From NCBI RefSeq assembly GCF_021730305.1, contig NZ_CP032674.1, forward strand, positions 1,039,001 through 1,103,000: DNA of 64,000 bases, given 5' to 3'. Shown here piece by piece: positions 1 through 10,265 of this stretch. The stretch is from Xanthobacter sp. YC-JY1. GTDB taxonomy: Bacteria; Pseudomonadota; Alphaproteobacteria; Rhizobiales; Xanthobacteraceae. The first letter of the stretch is position 1; each line of letters opens with the position of its first letter. Made by a program: the position numbers and the translations under genes. Under the pieces are notes generated by a model that searched no databases, had not been told where the DNA came from, and saw only the letters and a list, made by a program, of their open reading frames with translations.

Positions 1-661
1 TGCCCAGCCAGTCGAACCGCGCCGCGGGGACGGGATGCTTCGGCGCATCCACGGCATTGGGCAGATAGCGCGAGACCAGAAGGAAGGCCAGAAGCCCGAA
101 CGGCAGGTTGACCCAGAACACCGCCTGCCAGCCGAAGGCGGCCAGCGCCAGCGAGCCGAGCGAGGGCCCAAGCGCGATGCCGAAGGACACCATGGTGGAG
201 AGCACGCCCATGGCGAAGCCGGTGCGCTCCTTGGGAAACACCTCGCCAACGAAGGCGAAGGAGAGCGCCATCAGGATGGCGCCGCCAAGCCCCTGGCCGG
301 CGCGACCGGCGATCAGCAGCGGCAGGCTGGTGGAGAGGGCGCACAGCACCGAGGCAGCCATGAAGACGGCGAGCCCCCACAGATAGAGCCGCTTCTTGCC
401 GAGCTGGTCACCGAAACGGCCCACGCCGACGATGAGGGCGGTGACGACGAGCAGATAGCTCACCACCACCCATTGGACGGCCGCGAAGTCCACACCGAGG
501 CTTTTGACCAAGGTGGGCAGGGCGACGTTGATGATGTTGGTGCCGAGCTGCGACAGCAGGATGGCAAGGGAAAGCCCGGTCAGCACCATGCCGGAATGGA
601 TGGGCCGGTGCGCGGCCGCGGCGTGCGGCTGGGCGGTGGGGGAAGAGGTTTGTCGTGTCAT
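1..661 (-). CDS. MFS drug transporter (DHA2-like), 3' end beyond window
   Basis: The N-terminal 220 residues of a multidrug-type major facilitator are visible; the gene continues past the left edge. The start is the ATG at 661. A hydrophilic head of about 24 residues is followed by a first membrane helix containing SQLGTNIINVALPTL, then the loop GRFGDQLGKKRLY, which matches motif A (GxxxDrxGrkr). Helix 4 reads AGRAGQGLGGAIL (motif B-like R and G pattern) and helix 5 has LGPSLGS (motif C-like). These point to proton-driven efflux by a 12- or 14-helix DHA2/DHA1 carrier in the inner membrane. It is divergent from a LysR gene 130 bp away, which probably controls it. The substrate is unknown. Confidence 0.85.
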   Translation of the reverse strand, partial: MTRQTSSPTAQPHAAAAHRPIHSGMVLTGLSLAILLSQLGTNIINVALPTLVKSLGVDFAAVQWVVVSYLLVVTALIVGVGRFGDQLGKKRLYLWGLAVFMAASVLCALSTSLPLLIAGRAGQGLGGAILMALSFAFVGEVFPKERTGFAMGVLSTMVSFGIALGPSLGSLALAAFGWQAVFWVNLPFGLLAFLLVSRYLPNAVDAPKHPVPAARFDWLG

Positions 662-760
662 GTGGGGTCCTGTCGAAAGCAGCGCGCAGGCGCGTTGAAC
701 TGGTCTTTCGATAGGGGCGGGCCTTGTTTGCATACAGTGCAATGTCGCTATTATATGATT

Positions 761-779
761 GCATCAGATGCACTGATGC
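761..779. promoter_or_regulatory. Inverted repeat in the MFS/LysR divergent promoter
   Basis: GCATCAG, a 5-bp spacer and CTGATGC form a perfect 7-bp inverted repeat ending just before the ribosome-binding site of the LysR gene. An AT-rich stretch (TATTATATGAT, 749-759) beside it could hold a -10 element. The position suits an autoregulatory LysR site also acting on the MFS gene. Binding is inferred. Confidence 0.45.
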
Positions 780-791
780 GGAGGCGCTCCC

Positions 792-1724
792 TTGCCTGCC
801 AAACCGACGCGACGCCAAGTGTCGCGCCATATGCCGCCGCTCGACATGAACCTGCTGGTGACGCTCGACGCGCTCCTCTCGGAAGGCAGCGTCGTGGGGG
901 CGGCCCAGCGGTTGAACCTTTCCGCGCCGGCTATGAGCCGCCAGCTCGCGCGCATCCGTCACCTCCTGGGCGATCCGGTGCTGGTTCGCGCGGGGCGGGG
1001 GCTCGTGCCGACCCCGCGTGCCGAGGCCCTGCGCGAACGGCTGCGCGGCCTCGTGGCCGAGGCCGAGGCGCTGGTGCGCGGCGACGAGATCGATCTGCTG
1101 CGGTTGGAGCGCACCTTCGTCATCCGCGCCAATGACGGGTTTGTCGGCACCTTCGGTGCGGCGCTGGCGTCATTGGCCGCGCAGGAGGCGCCCTTGGTCC
1201 GGCTACGCTTCGCCCATCAGGACCAGGAGGATGTGGAGGCCCTGCGCGAGGGGCGGATCGACGCCGATGTGGGCGTCATCGGCGCCATGGGGCCGGAGAT
1301 CCGCTTGCAGGCGCTGTTCCACGATCGTTTCGTCGGGGTCGTGCGCCCCGGCCATCCGCTCGCCGGGGAGGTGACGCCGGAGCGGTTCGCGGCCTTTCCC
1401 CATGTCTCCGTCTCGCGCCGGGGGCGTTTCTCGGGGCCCATCGACTTGGCGCTGGCGGCGCTGGGACTGAAGCGCTTCGTGGCCATCGCGGTGGCGAACT
1501 TCAACGATGCGCTGGCCATCGTGCGCACCTCGGACCATGTCGCCGCGGTGCCGGCCCGGCTGACGGAGCCGGCGCGTGCCGGCCTCCACAGCTTCGACCT
1601 GCCGGTGAAGACCGATGCGCTCGCCGTGTCCCTTGCCTGGCATCCCCGCTTCGATGCCGATCCCGCGCACCGATGGCTGCGCGCGGCGCTGCGGGCGGCG
1701 TGTTCGTTCCGCGCCCCGGGATGA
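792..1724 (+). CDS. LysR-family transcriptional regulator
   Basis: A 310-residue LysR-type regulator. The winged helix-turn-helix lies at about residues 18-75 (LDALLSEGSVVGAAQRLNLSAPAMSRQLARIR), followed by a linker helix and a periplasmic-binding-like effector domain to the C terminus. The TTG at 792 is preferred because a GGAGG sits about 8 bp upstream; the ATG at 831 (MPPLDMNLL) is the alternative and would lose only a basic tail. The domain starting PPLDMNLLVTLDALL resembles the NodD/PcpR-like subgroup that senses aromatic compounds. It is divergent from the MFS efflux gene, so control of efflux by an aromatic or toxic ligand is plausible. It is not obviously part of the sulfonate island. 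Confidence 0.88.
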   Translation: MPAKPTRRQVSRHMPPLDMNLLVTLDALLSEGSVVGAAQRLNLSAPAMSRQLARIRHLLGDPVLVRAGRGLVPTPRAEALRERLRGLVAEAEALVRGDEIDLLRLERTFVIRANDGFVGTFGAALASLAAQEAPLVRLRFAHQDQEDVEALREGRIDADVGVIGAMGPEIRLQALFHDRFVGVVRPGHPLAGEVTPERFAAFPHVSVSRRGRFSGPIDLALAALGLKRFVAIAVANFNDALAIVRTSDHVAAVPARLTEPARAGLHSFDLPVKTDALAVSLAWHPRFDADPAHRWLRAALRAACSFRAPG

Positions 1725-1747
1725 CGCAGGCGGAGTGCCGGCCGCCC

Positions 1748-2800
1748 CTATGACGGCTCCCGGGCGAGAGCCGGAATTCCGGCCGGCGCCGTGGCCGAAC
1801 GGCGGATCACCAGCTCGATGGGCAGCTCCACGCGCTGCGGCTGCGCTTCGCCGCGGAGGCGAGCCAGCAGATGGCGCGCCACCGTGCGTCCGAGCTCGGT
1901 GGTGGGCAGATGAACCGTGGTCAAAGGCGGGGCGAGGTGGGCGGCGATTTCCAGATTGTCGATGCCCACGACCGACAGCGCGCCGGGCACGGCGATGCCG
2001 CTCGCCTGGGCCTCGAACAATGCACCCGCCGCGAGAAGATCGTTGCCGCAGACCACGGCCGTCGGCGGCGTCGCCCGCGCCATCAGCTCGGCCAGCCCCG
2101 CTCGGCCGCCGGCGAGGGTAAAGGGGGCCTCCACCACGCAGGACGAGGGCAGCTCGATCCCGCGCGCGGCGAGGGCGGCACGGACCCCGGCGACGCGGGA
2201 GCGGGCGCGGTCGTTGGCGTGGGTGAAGCCGGAGATCATCCCGAACCGGCGGTGGCCGAGATCGAGCAGGTGATCGGCGATGAGCCACCCCGCCTTCTCG
2301 TTGTCGAAGCCGATGGCGGGCAAACGCGCGTCGAACGACCAGGACAGCACCACCGGAACGGACGCCGTGGTGAGCAGCGCCCATGTCTCCTCCAGATGGT
2401 CCGCGCCCACCACCATCAGCGCATCGACGCCGCGCGCCAGCATCGCCCGCACCGCTGCCGCCTCCTGCGCCGGGGCATAATCGTGGGCGGCGACGAGGAG
2501 CTGATAGCCGTTGCCCGCAAGCTCGGTCTGCATGGCCTGGATGGCGCGGGCGAAGATGGCGTGATCGAGGGTGGGCACCACCGCGCCGATGGTCAGCGTC
2601 TTGCCCGAGGCGAGGGCGCGGGCCGCGCCGCCCGGCACATAGTTTAGCCGCGCGATGGCGTCGCTCACGCGCGCCAGGGTTTCCTCCTGCACCAGGTCCG
2701 GGCGCGAGAGGGCGCGCGAGACCGTGGCCGTGGAGACCCCGGCCATCTGAGCCACATCCTGAAGCGTCGCCCGCGCCTTGCGATTCATGCTCGTCATCAT
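1748..2800 (-). CDS. LacI-family regulator of the DHPS transport/oxidation operon
   Basis: About 350 residues. The N-terminal LacI helix-turn-helix reads TLQDVAQMAGVSTATVSRALSRP, followed by the hinge helix with VPGGAARALASGKT and a periplasmic-binding-like ligand domain (IGAVVPTLDHAIF, VVCGNDLLAAGAL, GIDNLE). ATG codons at 2800, 2797 and 2788 are all possible; a longer upstream reading exists but adds non-conserved sequence across the promoter. The gene is divergent from the ABC transporter/HpsN-like operon, with two LacI-type palindromes in the gap. The effector is probably DHPS or a downstream metabolite; that is inference from position. Confidence 0.9.
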   Translation of the reverse strand: MMTSMNRKARATLQDVAQMAGVSTATVSRALSRPDLVQEETLARVSDAIARLNYVPGGAARALASGKTLTIGAVVPTLDHAIFARAIQAMQTELAGNGYQLLVAAHDYAPAQEAAAVRAMLARGVDALMVVGADHLEETWALLTTASVPVVLSWSFDARLPAIGFDNEKAGWLIADHLLDLGHRRFGMISGFTHANDRARSRVAGVRAALAARGIELPSSCVVEAPFTLAGGRAGLAELMARATPPTAVVCGNDLLAAGALFEAQASGIAVPGALSVVGIDNLEIAAHLAPPLTTVHLPTTELGRTVARHLLARLRGEAQPQRVELPIELVIRRSATAPAGIPALAREPS

Positions 2801-2828
2801 GCCAGCAGGCGGCCGGAATGAACAGGGA

Positions 2829-2842
2829 TGAATGCGCTTGCA
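2829..2842. promoter_or_regulatory. LacI-type operator, proximal to lacI
   Basis: TGAATGCGCTTGCA matches the second site at 2941 in 12 of 14 positions and has the central GCGC step typical of LacI/GalR operators. It lies about 30 bp upstream of the lacI start, suited to autoregulation. The centre-to-centre distance to the second site is 112 bp. Confidence 0.55.
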
Positions 2843-2940
2843 GCCTTGTGCCAGCAAGGTAATTACCGCAGTGCAGCAGTGAAAATAGAGATCTCCGGCG
2901 GATGGCCGCTTGACACTCGGAGGCTCGATGATAGCTTTCA

Positions 2941-2954
2941 TGTAAGCGCTTGCA
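2941..2954. promoter_or_regulatory. LacI-type operator, proximal to the ABC operon
   Basis: TGTAAGCGCTTGCA is a near-perfect palindrome (only the T/C pair at the third position breaks symmetry) with the GCGC centre of the LacI family. It lies 76 bp upstream of the first permease start, where a repressor would block the transporter/dehydrogenase operon. Confidence 0.65.
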
Positions 2955-3029
2955 TTAACCGCCGACGAAGCGGAGACGCAGCGTGCCGATGCTCCCGCAG
3001 ATGGAGCACGCAATGACGGGAGGAGACGA

Positions 3030-3815
3030 ATGCCGCTCGGGCGCAGGTCCGCCATCGGCGTGACGACGCTCGGCTTGCTGGTGCTCGCGTGGTTCATGGC
3101 CACCGGCGCCAACGGGCTGATCTCACCGGGACGTTTCCCGACGCCGGCCGATACGTGGACCGCCGGCCTCCAGGCCATGGTGCGGGGCTACGGCGACGCG
3201 ACGCTTGTGGTGCATGTGCTGCAATCGCTGAAGCTGGTGGCGCTGGGCTTCGTGGTGTCGGTGGCGGTGGGGGTGCCCCTCGGCCTGCTGATGGGCACCA
3301 GCGCGACGGCCGAGGCGGTGCTGAACCCGGTGTTCATGCTGCTGCGTCCCATTCCGCCGCTGGCCTGGATCCCGCTCGCCATCCTGTGGTTCGGGCTCGG
3401 GGACACGGCCAAGATCATGGTCATCTTCTTCGCCGCCTTCGTCCCTTCGGTCATCAACACCCAGGCCGGCGTGCGCACCATCGAGCGCCCCCTCATCGAG
3501 GCGGCGCGCATGCTCGGCACGCCACACGGCCGCTTCATACGCGAGGTGGTGGTGCCCGGCGCGGCGCCGATGATCTTCACCGGCCTGCGCCTGTCCCTGC
3601 AGGCGAGCTGGACCACCCTGGTGGCAGCCGAACTCGTGGGCGCCCTCGCTGGGCTCGGGCACCTGCTCAACCTCGCGCAGCAGGACCTTTATCCCGGCAT
3701 GATCCTCGTGGGCATGATCTGCGTCGCCATCTTCGGCGCGCTCACCACCGCTCTGCTGGGGCTTGTCGAGCGCCGCACCCTGACCTGGGTCCGCATCAAG
3801 GGAGACACGGCATGA
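3030..3815 (+). CDS. ABC transporter permease (SsuC/TauC family), first of two
   Basis: 261 residues and about six membrane helices, BPD_transp_1 family. The cytoplasmic EAA loop reads IEAARMLGTPHGRFIREVVVPGAAP, the contact site for the ATPase. Helices before it contain PIPPLAWIPLAILWFGLGDTAKI, the characteristic stretch of nitrate/sulfonate/bicarbonate permeases. The start ATG has GGGAGGAGACGA directly upstream. It overlaps the next permease by 4 bp and begins an operon with a second permease, an ATPase, a binding protein and DHPS dehydrogenases. Having two different permease genes makes a heterodimeric channel likely. The substrate is inferred from the neighbours to be DHPS. Confidence 0.9.
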   Translation: MPLGRRSAIGVTTLGLLVLAWFMATGANGLISPGRFPTPADTWTAGLQAMVRGYGDATLVVHVLQSLKLVALGFVVSVAVGVPLGLLMGTSATAEAVLNPVFMLLRPIPPLAWIPLAILWFGLGDTAKIMVIFFAAFVPSVINTQAGVRTIERPLIEAARMLGTPHGRFIREVVVPGAAPMIFTGLRLSLQASWTTLVAAELVGALAGLGHLLNLAQQDLYPGMILVGMICVAIFGALTTALLGLVERRTLTWVRIKGDTA

Positions 3816-4594
3816 CCGGCGCGCTGGACCCTGCCCGGCGCATGGTGCTGGGCCTCGCCGGTCTCGTCGGCTTCTTCGGCCTGTGGGCGCTGGTCGCGGC
3901 GAGCGGGCTTGTGGGCAAGGCCTTCCTTCCCGGCCCGCTGGAGGTGGCCGAGCGGCTGGTGACGTTGCTCCATACCTCGTTCGCGGGGGGCACGCTGCCG
4001 CAGCATCTCGCCTCCAGCCTCCAGCGCTTTTCCGCCGGCTACCTGCTGGCGGCGGCGGTGGGCGTGCCGCTGGGCCTGCTCATGGGGCGCTTCCGGCTGC
4101 TCGACGACATCGTCTCGCCGCTGTTCGACGCCCTGCGCTTCATCGCGCCCATCGCGTGGGTGCCGTTCGCCGCCTTGTGGTTCGGCACCGGCTTCGGCGG
4201 CCCCGTCCTCATCATCTTCTCCGGCGCCTTTCCGCCCTGCCTGCTCAACGCCTATCGCGGCGCCCGCCAGGTGGAGCCGCGCTACATCGAGGCGGCCGAG
4301 ATGCTGGGCACGCCGACCCATCGCCTGATCCTGGAAGTGCTGCTGCCGGCCGCCACCCCCTCCATCGTGGCTGGCCTCAGGATCGGCGCCGGTCTCGGCT
4401 GGCAGTCGCTGGTGGGGGCCGAGCTGATCGTAGCCTCCACCGGCGTCGGCTACATGATGGTGCAGGCCCAGAGCGGCGTCGCCACCGCAACGGTGATGGT
4501 CGGCATGGCGGCCATCGGCCTCGTCGGCGTCCTCATCGACATCGCCCTTCGTGCCCTCGAGGCGCGCATCCACAACCGCCTCGAGCGAGCCTGA
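3812..4594 (+). CDS. ABC transporter permease (SsuC/TauC family), second of two
   Basis: 260 residues, start ATG overlapping the previous stop (ATGA). It has a membrane segment at residues 11-30, RFIAPIAWVPFAALWFGTGFGGPVLI in the middle, and the EAA loop IEAAEMLGTPTHRLILEVLLPAATP. It pairs with the upstream permease, with which it shares the family fold but only moderate identity, so the importer is probably a heterodimer with two copies of the downstream ATPase. It ends 9 bp before the ATPase start. Confidence 0.9.
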   Translation: MTGALDPARRMVLGLAGLVGFFGLWALVAASGLVGKAFLPGPLEVAERLVTLLHTSFAGGTLPQHLASSLQRFSAGYLLAAAVGVPLGLLMGRFRLLDDIVSPLFDALRFIAPIAWVPFAALWFGTGFGGPVLIIFSGAFPPCLLNAYRGARQVEPRYIEAAEMLGTPTHRLILEVLLPAATPSIVAGLRIGAGLGWQSLVGAELIVASTGVGYMMVQAQSGVATATVMVGMAAIGLVGVLIDIALRALEARIHNRLERA

Positions 4595-4603
4595 GAGGAC
4601 AAG

Positions 4604-5395
4604 ATGAGCTCCATCCGCTTCGATGCCGTGAGCAAGAGTTTCGGCGCCGGCCAGGTGAAGGCGCTGGACGACGTGGACCTTGCCATCGCCGACAAGGAAT
4701 TCCTTGCCATCGTCGGCCCCTCCGGCTGCGGCAAGACCACCTGCCTGAGGCTCGCCGCGGGCTTCGAGTTTCCCACCTCCGGCCGCGTGCTGGTGGGCAA
4801 TGCCGAGGTGCGCGAGCCGGGGCCGGACCGGGCGGTGGTGTTCCAGCAGTTCGCCCTCTTTCCGTGGAAGACGGTGGTCGAGAATATCGAGCTGGGCCTG
4901 CGCAACCGGAACATGCCGCGCGAGGAGCGGCGCATCCGCGTCATGGAGGCGGTCGAGCTGATTGGCCTCAATGGCTATGAGGGCGCCTATCCGCACCAGC
5001 TCTCGGGCGGGATGCAGCAGCGCGTGGCCATCGCCCGCGCCTATGTGCTCGATCCCCAGGTGCTGCTGATGGACGAGCCCTTCGGCGCCCTCGACGCCCA
5101 GACCCGCGTGGTGATGCAGGAAGAGCTGGTGCGCCTCGCCCGGCGCAATCCGCGCACGGTGCTGTTCATCACCCATGGCGTGGAAGAGGCGGTCTATCTC
5201 GCCGATCGCGTGGCGATCATGACCCGCCGCCCCGGCCGCCTGAAGGAGATCGTGGACGTGAAGTCGATCCGCGAGGCGGAGGGCTGGGAGCGCTACAGCC
5301 GCATCGAGGACGTGATGGACCTCGAATCCTTCGTCCACCTGCGCACCCACATCTGGCGATCGCTCCGCGAGGAAAAGACCGGCGCCGCGCACTGA
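4604..5395 (+). CDS. ABC transporter ATPase (SsuB/TauB family)
   Basis: 263 residues. Walker A is GPSGCGKTT (about residues 37-45), the Q-loop FQQFALFPWKTV, the signature LSGGMQQR, Walker B VLLMDEPFGALD and the switch His in FITHG. The C-terminal tail after the nucleotide domain ends in a segment with LESFVHLRTHIWRSLREE, typical of nitrate/taurine/sulfonate transporter ATPases. It powers the two permeases just upstream. The nearby binding protein and HpsN-like dehydrogenase suggest uptake of a C3 sulfonate. Confidence 0.93.
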   Translation: MSSIRFDAVSKSFGAGQVKALDDVDLAIADKEFLAIVGPSGCGKTTCLRLAAGFEFPTSGRVLVGNAEVREPGPDRAVVFQQFALFPWKTVVENIELGLRNRNMPREERRIRVMEAVELIGLNGYEGAYPHQLSGGMQQRVAIARAYVLDPQVLLMDEPFGALDAQTRVVMQEELVRLARRNPRTVLFITHGVEEAVYLADRVAIMTRRPGRLKEIVDVKSIREAEGWERYSRIEDVMDLESFVHLRTHIWRSLREEKTGAAH

Positions 5396-7942
<2,547 letters not shown>

Positions 7943-7945
7943 GCC

Positions 7946-8707
7946 ATGTTCAATCTGTCTTCCCTGTTCGGCCTTTCCGGCCGCACCGCTTTGGTGACGG
8001 GCGGAAGCTCCGGCATCGGCCTCGCCATCGCCGCGGGGCTGGGGCAGGCGGGGGCTAGCGTTGTCCTCGCCGCCCGCCGCGCGGCGGAGCTGGACGCCGC
8101 CTGCGCCGATCTCGCCCGCAACGGCATCGCCGCCCGCGCCATCGTCGCCGACCTTGCGGCTGATGACGGGGCCGAGCTTCTGGCCGAAGCGGCCGGCGAT
8201 GGCATCGACATCCTCGTCAATGCCGCCGGAATGAACCTGCGCCAGCCGTTCGGCGCGGTGACGCGGGAGGCCTTCGACCTGCACATGGCCGTGCATGTGC
8301 GCGCGCCGTTCATGCTGGTGCAGAAGCTCGCGCCGGCCATGGCGGGGCGGGGGTGGGGGCGCGTGCTCAATATCGCCTCGCTGCAATCCTTCCGCGCCTT
8401 TCCCAATTCCGCGCCCTATGGCGCGGCGAAGGGCGCCGTCGCCCAGCTCACGCGGGCCATGGCGGAGGAATGGTCTCGCCATGGTATTACCGCCAACGCC
8501 ATCGCCCCGGGCTTCTTCCCCACCGCGCTCACGCAGGCGGTGTTCGAGGACGAGGCGCGCGCCGCCCACAATGCGGCTCAGACCGCCATCGGCCGCAACG
8601 GGCGGCTGGAGGATCTGGTGGGCCCCGCCGTGTTCCTCGCCTCCGACGCCGGGGCCTATGTCACCGGTCAGGTGCTGGCGGTGGACGGCGGGTTCACCGC
8701 CAAGTAG
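7946..8707 (+). CDS. SDR-family dehydrogenase, probable DHPS 2-dehydrogenase
   Basis: 253 residues, classical short-chain dehydrogenase. The cofactor loop is TGGSSGIG (residues 19-26), NNAG is varied to NAAG, the catalytic Ser is in NIASLQS and the Tyr-Lys pair is in YGAAK; the C terminus is the usual VDGGFT. It begins 3 bp after hpsN. In the known DHPS route, two 2-dehydrogenases (HpsO and HpsP) interconvert the enantiomers through the 2-oxo compound, feeding HpsN with the (R) form. This SDR and the next gene are the natural counterparts; which one acts on which enantiomer cannot be read from sequence. Confidence 0.85.
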   Translation: MFNLSSLFGLSGRTALVTGGSSGIGLAIAAGLGQAGASVVLAARRAAELDAACADLARNGIAARAIVADLAADDGAELLAEAAGDGIDILVNAAGMNLRQPFGAVTREAFDLHMAVHVRAPFMLVQKLAPAMAGRGWGRVLNIASLQSFRAFPNSAPYGAAKGAVAQLTRAMAEEWSRHGITANAIAPGFFPTALTQAVFEDEARAAHNAAQTAIGRNGRLEDLVGPAVFLASDAGAYVTGQVLAVDGGFTAK

Positions 8708-8733
8708 CGCGCCGCAAGATGAAAGCCCCATAA

Positions 8734-9729
8734 ATGAAAGCCCTGGTCTATACCGGCCCCCACCGGCTGGAATTCCGCAGCGAGCCCGAGCCCCTGCCGG
8801 CCAATGACGAAGTGCTTGTGCGGGTCGAGGCGGTCGGCATCTGCGGATCCGACATGCACGCCTATCACGGCCATGACGCGCGGCGTCCGGCGCCGCTTGT
8901 GCTGGGGCACGAGGCTGCGGGGCGCGTCGCCTCCGGGCCACGGGCGGGACAGCGCGTCACCGTCAATCCGCTGGTCACCTGCGGCACCTGCCCGGCCTGC
9001 GAGGCGGGGCGCGCGCATCTGTGTCCCGACCGGCAGATCCTCTCCATGCCGCCGCGCCCCGGTGCGTTCGCCGAGCTGGTGCGGGTGCCAGAGCGCAATC
9101 TGGTGCCCATCCCCGACGACTTCCCCATCGCCCATTCCGCGCTCGCCGAGCCGGTGGCGGTGAGCTACCACGCGGTGAACCAGGGGGCGCGCCTTCTGGG
9201 CTTACCCCTTCCCGCCGCCCGCTGCCTCGTGCTCGGGGGCGGGGCCATCGGGCTTGCGGCGGCTTTGGTGCTGGCCATGCAGGGCGCGGCGGAGATCTTC
9301 GTCGCCGAGCCCAATGCGGCCCGGCGGGACACGGTGGAGCGCGCCGGCCCGTTCCGCAGCTACGCGCCGGGGGAAAGTGGGGAGCCGAAGGACGGCAGCA
9401 TCGATCTCGTTGTTGATGCGGTGGGCGCAGTTGCGACCCGCGCCGCGGCCTGCCGGCTTGTGCGGCCGGGGGGCGTCATCGTCCATGCCGGACTTCTGCC
9501 CGGCACGGAAGGGCTCGATATCCGCCGCATCACGCTTCAGGAGATCATCGTCTCCGGCACCTATTGCTACACCCCCGCCGACTTCCGGGCGACGGTGGAC
9601 GCGCTCGCCTCGGGGCGCCTCGGCGGGCTCGGCTGGATCGAGGAGCGCGGATTCGCGGAGGCCATTTCCGCCTTCGCCGACATCGATGCCGGCCGCACCG
9701 GCGCGGCGAAGATCGTCCTGCGGCTCTGA
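8734..9729 (+). CDS. Zinc-dependent alcohol dehydrogenase (MDR), probable second DHPS 2-dehydrogenase
   Basis: 331 residues, medium-chain dehydrogenase. Catalytic zinc ligands are C37, H59 and E60 (GICGSD, GHEAAG); structural zinc cysteines are C83, C86, C89 and C97. The Rossmann motif is CLVLGGGAIGLAAALVLA. Last gene of the LacI-controlled operon, followed after 8 bp by a strong terminator. With the SDR upstream it would form a pair that epimerises DHPS by oxidation and reduction at C2, the role of HpsO/HpsP in the known pathway. The general enzyme class is certain; the sulfonate substrate is inferred. Confidence 0.87.
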   Translation: MKALVYTGPHRLEFRSEPEPLPANDEVLVRVEAVGICGSDMHAYHGHDARRPAPLVLGHEAAGRVASGPRAGQRVTVNPLVTCGTCPACEAGRAHLCPDRQILSMPPRPGAFAELVRVPERNLVPIPDDFPIAHSALAEPVAVSYHAVNQGARLLGLPLPAARCLVLGGGAIGLAAALVLAMQGAAEIFVAEPNAARRDTVERAGPFRSYAPGESGEPKDGSIDLVVDAVGAVATRAAACRLVRPGGVIVHAGLLPGTEGLDIRRITLQEIIVSGTYCYTPADFRATVDALASGRLGGLGWIEERGFAEAISAFADIDAGRTGAAKIVLRL

Positions 9730-9737
9730 TCGACTGC

Positions 9738-9763
9738 GCGCCCCGGCCAGTCCGGGGCGCTTT
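9738..9763 (+). terminator. Intrinsic terminator of the DHPS operon
   Basis: A perfect 9-bp stem GCGCCCCGG/CCGGGGCGC with a 5-nt loop is followed by TTT, starting 8 bp after the MDR stop. Confidence 0.8.
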
Positions 9764-9878
9764 CCTCATCCCTCGATCCTGTCCCCGCCTGCTGCTCCGG
9801 CGCAGGCGCCCGCTCCGCGCGGCCAGACGCGCCTTTCATTCGAAAAACCAGAAAGAACGCCGGCGCCCGACGGGCCGC

Positions 9879-9908
9879 TTGACAGGGTTTTGTTCGAAGT
9901 TTTATGTA
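9879..9908 (+). promoter_or_regulatory. suyAB promoter
   Basis: TTGACA at 9879-9884 and TATGTA at 9903-9908 are separated by 18 bp, a good sigma-70 promoter. The GntR-type palindrome begins 6 bp past the -10 box, covering the expected transcription start, which fits repression. Confidence 0.6.
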
Positions 9909-9913
9909 CTATA

Positions 9914-9925
9914 TCTTATATAAGA
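9914..9925. promoter_or_regulatory. Shared operator copy 1 (TCWTATATAWGA), upstream of suyAB
   Basis: TCTTATATAAGA, a perfect 12-bp palindrome at the suyAB transcription start. It is one of four copies (others at 13652, 14643 and 17363) that all fit TCWTATATAWGA. Binding by one or both GntR/HutC proteins of this cluster is inferred. Confidence 0.75.
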
Positions 9926-9969
9926 CTTGGCCGACACGAGCCGGCCAAGACGGCAACGAGGAGGCAAGC

Positions 9970-10257
9970 GTGAGTGCGCCGCAACTGTTGGTTCACGAGA
10001 AGAAGGACACCGTGGGTGTCGTCGTGGTGGAGGGCCTGAAGGCCGGCACCGACATGCTGTGCGTGGTGACGCACGACAATTCGGCGTTCCACCTCACCTC
10101 CAAGATGGACGTGCCCATCGGCCACAAGGTCGCCCTCGCGGACATCAAGGCCGGGGACACCATCTGGAAGTACGGCCAGGACATCGGCATCGCCAAGGCC
10201 GACATCGCCAAGGGCGAGCACGTCCACGTCCACAATGCCAAGACCAAGCGCTGGTGA
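9970..10257 (+). CDS. suyA: (2R)-sulfolactate sulfo-lyase, small subunit
   Basis: 95 residues, an SAF domain related to the N-terminal part of altronate dehydratase (UxaA). Together with SuyB it cleaves (R)-3-sulfolactate to pyruvate and sulfite in the cytoplasm. The start is GTG at 9970 with GAGGAGG about 6 bp upstream; an upstream ATG at 9904 would read through the promoter and operator and is rejected. The core reads [11 protein letters not shown]-like [21 protein letters not shown], then [15 protein letters not shown] and the conserved GEHVHVHN end. The large subunit follows 8 bp later. Separate small and large genes are the SuyA/SuyB arrangement, unlike fused sugar-acid dehydratases. Confidence 0.88.
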   Translation: MSAPQLLVHEKKDTVGVVVVEGLKAGTDMLCVVTHDNSAFHLTSKMDVPIGHKVALADIKAGDTIWKYGQDIGIAKADIAKGEHVHVHNAKTKRW

Positions 10258-10265
10258 GGGAAGAA

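Noticed and set aside
35-1135. Long open frame opposite the MFS gene and into the LysR gene
   Set aside because: Arg/Gly/Pro-rich out-of-frame composition; the minus-strand MFS and plus-strand LysR frames have family motifs and explain the region.
2801-3178. N-terminal extension of the LacI regulator
   Set aside because: Runs over both operators and the ABC operon start; the helix-turn-helix begins right after 2788.
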